Positions 15,489-16,003 of a stretch of DNA of 16,003 nucleotides are shown piece by piece. Origin of the DNA: JBIICS01 sp044238735. Lineage in GTDB: Bacteria; Bacteroidota; Bacteroidia; UBA4408. The stretch's first letter is position 1, and every line of letters begins with the position of its first letter. The position numbers were made by a program, and so were the translations under genes. Below the pieces are notes generated by a model. The model was given only the letters and a program-made list of their open reading frames with translations, did no database searches and was not told the origin of the DNA. The stretch spans positions 1-16,003 of the forward strand of contig JBIICS010000062.1 in the NCBI GenBank assembly GCA_044238735.1. The letters run 5' to 3'.

Positions 15489-15950
15489 ATGTACTCTGCA
15501 AAAAAGATGCCCTATATATTTATGTTTTTTGTGATGTTTGCTATATTAACAAACAATGCTAAAGCACAATGTAATTCGTTTGCCAAAAAGAAGTGCTTAC
15601 CTACTTTAAGTCCGTATACTCACAACGGACAGCTTAATAGTACACAGTTGGGCGCCGGCGAAACAGCAGAACTGGCCATGACATTCTATTCAGGTCAAAA
15701 TTACCGTTTAAAGGTTTGCCACGAGCCCGGTATAGAGGGGGTGTATTTTAAACTAAAAGATGCTGATCATAAAGAACTTTACAATAGTCATGATAAAGAC
15801 ATCCAGCATTTCGATTTTAATGTAAAATCCACCCAACAAATGTTTATAGAGGTTGTAGTTCCCGATCATAAAGACGGTGAGCACAGTAAAGGTGGACACG
15901 ATATTACACATTCGGGCTGTGTTTCTGTTTTGGTGGGCTTTAAGCCTTAA
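15489..15950 (+). CDS. Small secreted protein with four cysteines and a His-rich segment
   Basis: A 153-residue protein with a signal peptide ending NAKA, cleavage expected before Gln27. An ATG at residue 7 (base 15507) is a possible alternative start with the same signal core. The mature part is about 127 residues and predicted mostly beta. It has four cysteines (28, 36, 77, 144), which could form two disulfides. A histidine-rich stretch near the C-terminus (His127, 132, 137 and 141) and further histidines at 94, 101 and 107 suggest metal binding. The middle (YRLKVCHEPGIEGVYFKLKD) resembles the strand pattern of small beta-sandwich domains. I recognise no family. It follows the lipoprotein gene by 26 bases. 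Confidence 0.82.
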   Translation: MYSAKKMPYIFMFFVMFAILTNNAKAQCNSFAKKKCLPTLSPYTHNGQLNSTQLGAGETAELAMTFYSGQNYRLKVCHEPGIEGVYFKLKDADHKELYNSHDKDIQHFDFNVKSTQQMFIEVVVPDHKDGEHSKGGHDITHSGCVSVLVGFKP

Positions 15951-16003
15951 TAAAGTCAATTAGAATTTTTCTTTTTTAAGAACCAACCGTTAGGTTTTGA
16001 ATT

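Noticed and set aside
15951..16003. Terminator after the last gene
   Set aside because: Only a four-base stem is visible and the sequence is cut by the window edge, so it cannot be supported.

Overview
This AT-rich window looks like chromosomal DNA of a Bacteroidota bacterium. The evidence is a two-ExbD Ton operon with a Bacteroidota-style TonB, a long charged IF-2, lipoproteins with short lipoboxes, start codons without Shine-Dalgarno sequences, and a TAnnTTTG-type -7 element upstream of rimP. No genus can be assigned from this sequence alone. I see no tRNA, rRNA, insertion sequence, prophage or CRISPR array. Apart from start codons and the cut left edge, the genes look intact.

Layout from left to right. 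(1) Bases 1-738 (+) hold the 3' part of an alpha-helical repeat protein whose start probably lies outside the window. (2) Bases 838-3082 (-) hold a two-gene sulfur module: a TauE/SafE-type sulfite/organosulfonate exporter followed by a CstB-like persulfide dioxygenase fused to a pseudo-rhodanese and an active rhodanese. (3) Bases 3173-7951 (-) hold the rimP-nusA-infB operon, with a promoter element, a hairpin-bearing leader and a strong terminator after infB. (4) Bases 8072-8344 (+) encode a small two-helix membrane protein divergent from rimP. (5) Bases 8401-14204 (-) hold a tightly packed seven-gene operon: exbB, exbD, exbD, tonB, a 77-residue membrane protein, a PstS-like lipoprotein and a secreted TPR protein, ending in a terminator hairpin. 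(6) A 352-base divergent gap is followed by two exported proteins of unknown function (14557-15950, +).

How the genes work together. Region 3 supplies ribosome maturation (RimP), elongation/termination control (NusA) and translation initiation (IF-2). Region 5 encodes an inner-membrane proton-driven motor (ExbB plus two ExbD) and its TonB transducer, co-transcribed with a periplasmic or membrane-anchored binding protein and a TPR scaffold. This suggests an extended Ton assembly rather than a stand-alone phosphate transporter, because no PstC/A/B genes are present. Region 2 would oxidise persulfides to sulfite or thiosulfate and export the sulfite.

The observations most worth follow-up are a 12-codon reading frame that contains a perfect GC-rich hairpin and stops two bases before rimP, and the PstS-like protein in the Ton operon that lacks the usual phosphate-contacting arginine. 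No clearly new defence or mobile system is visible.
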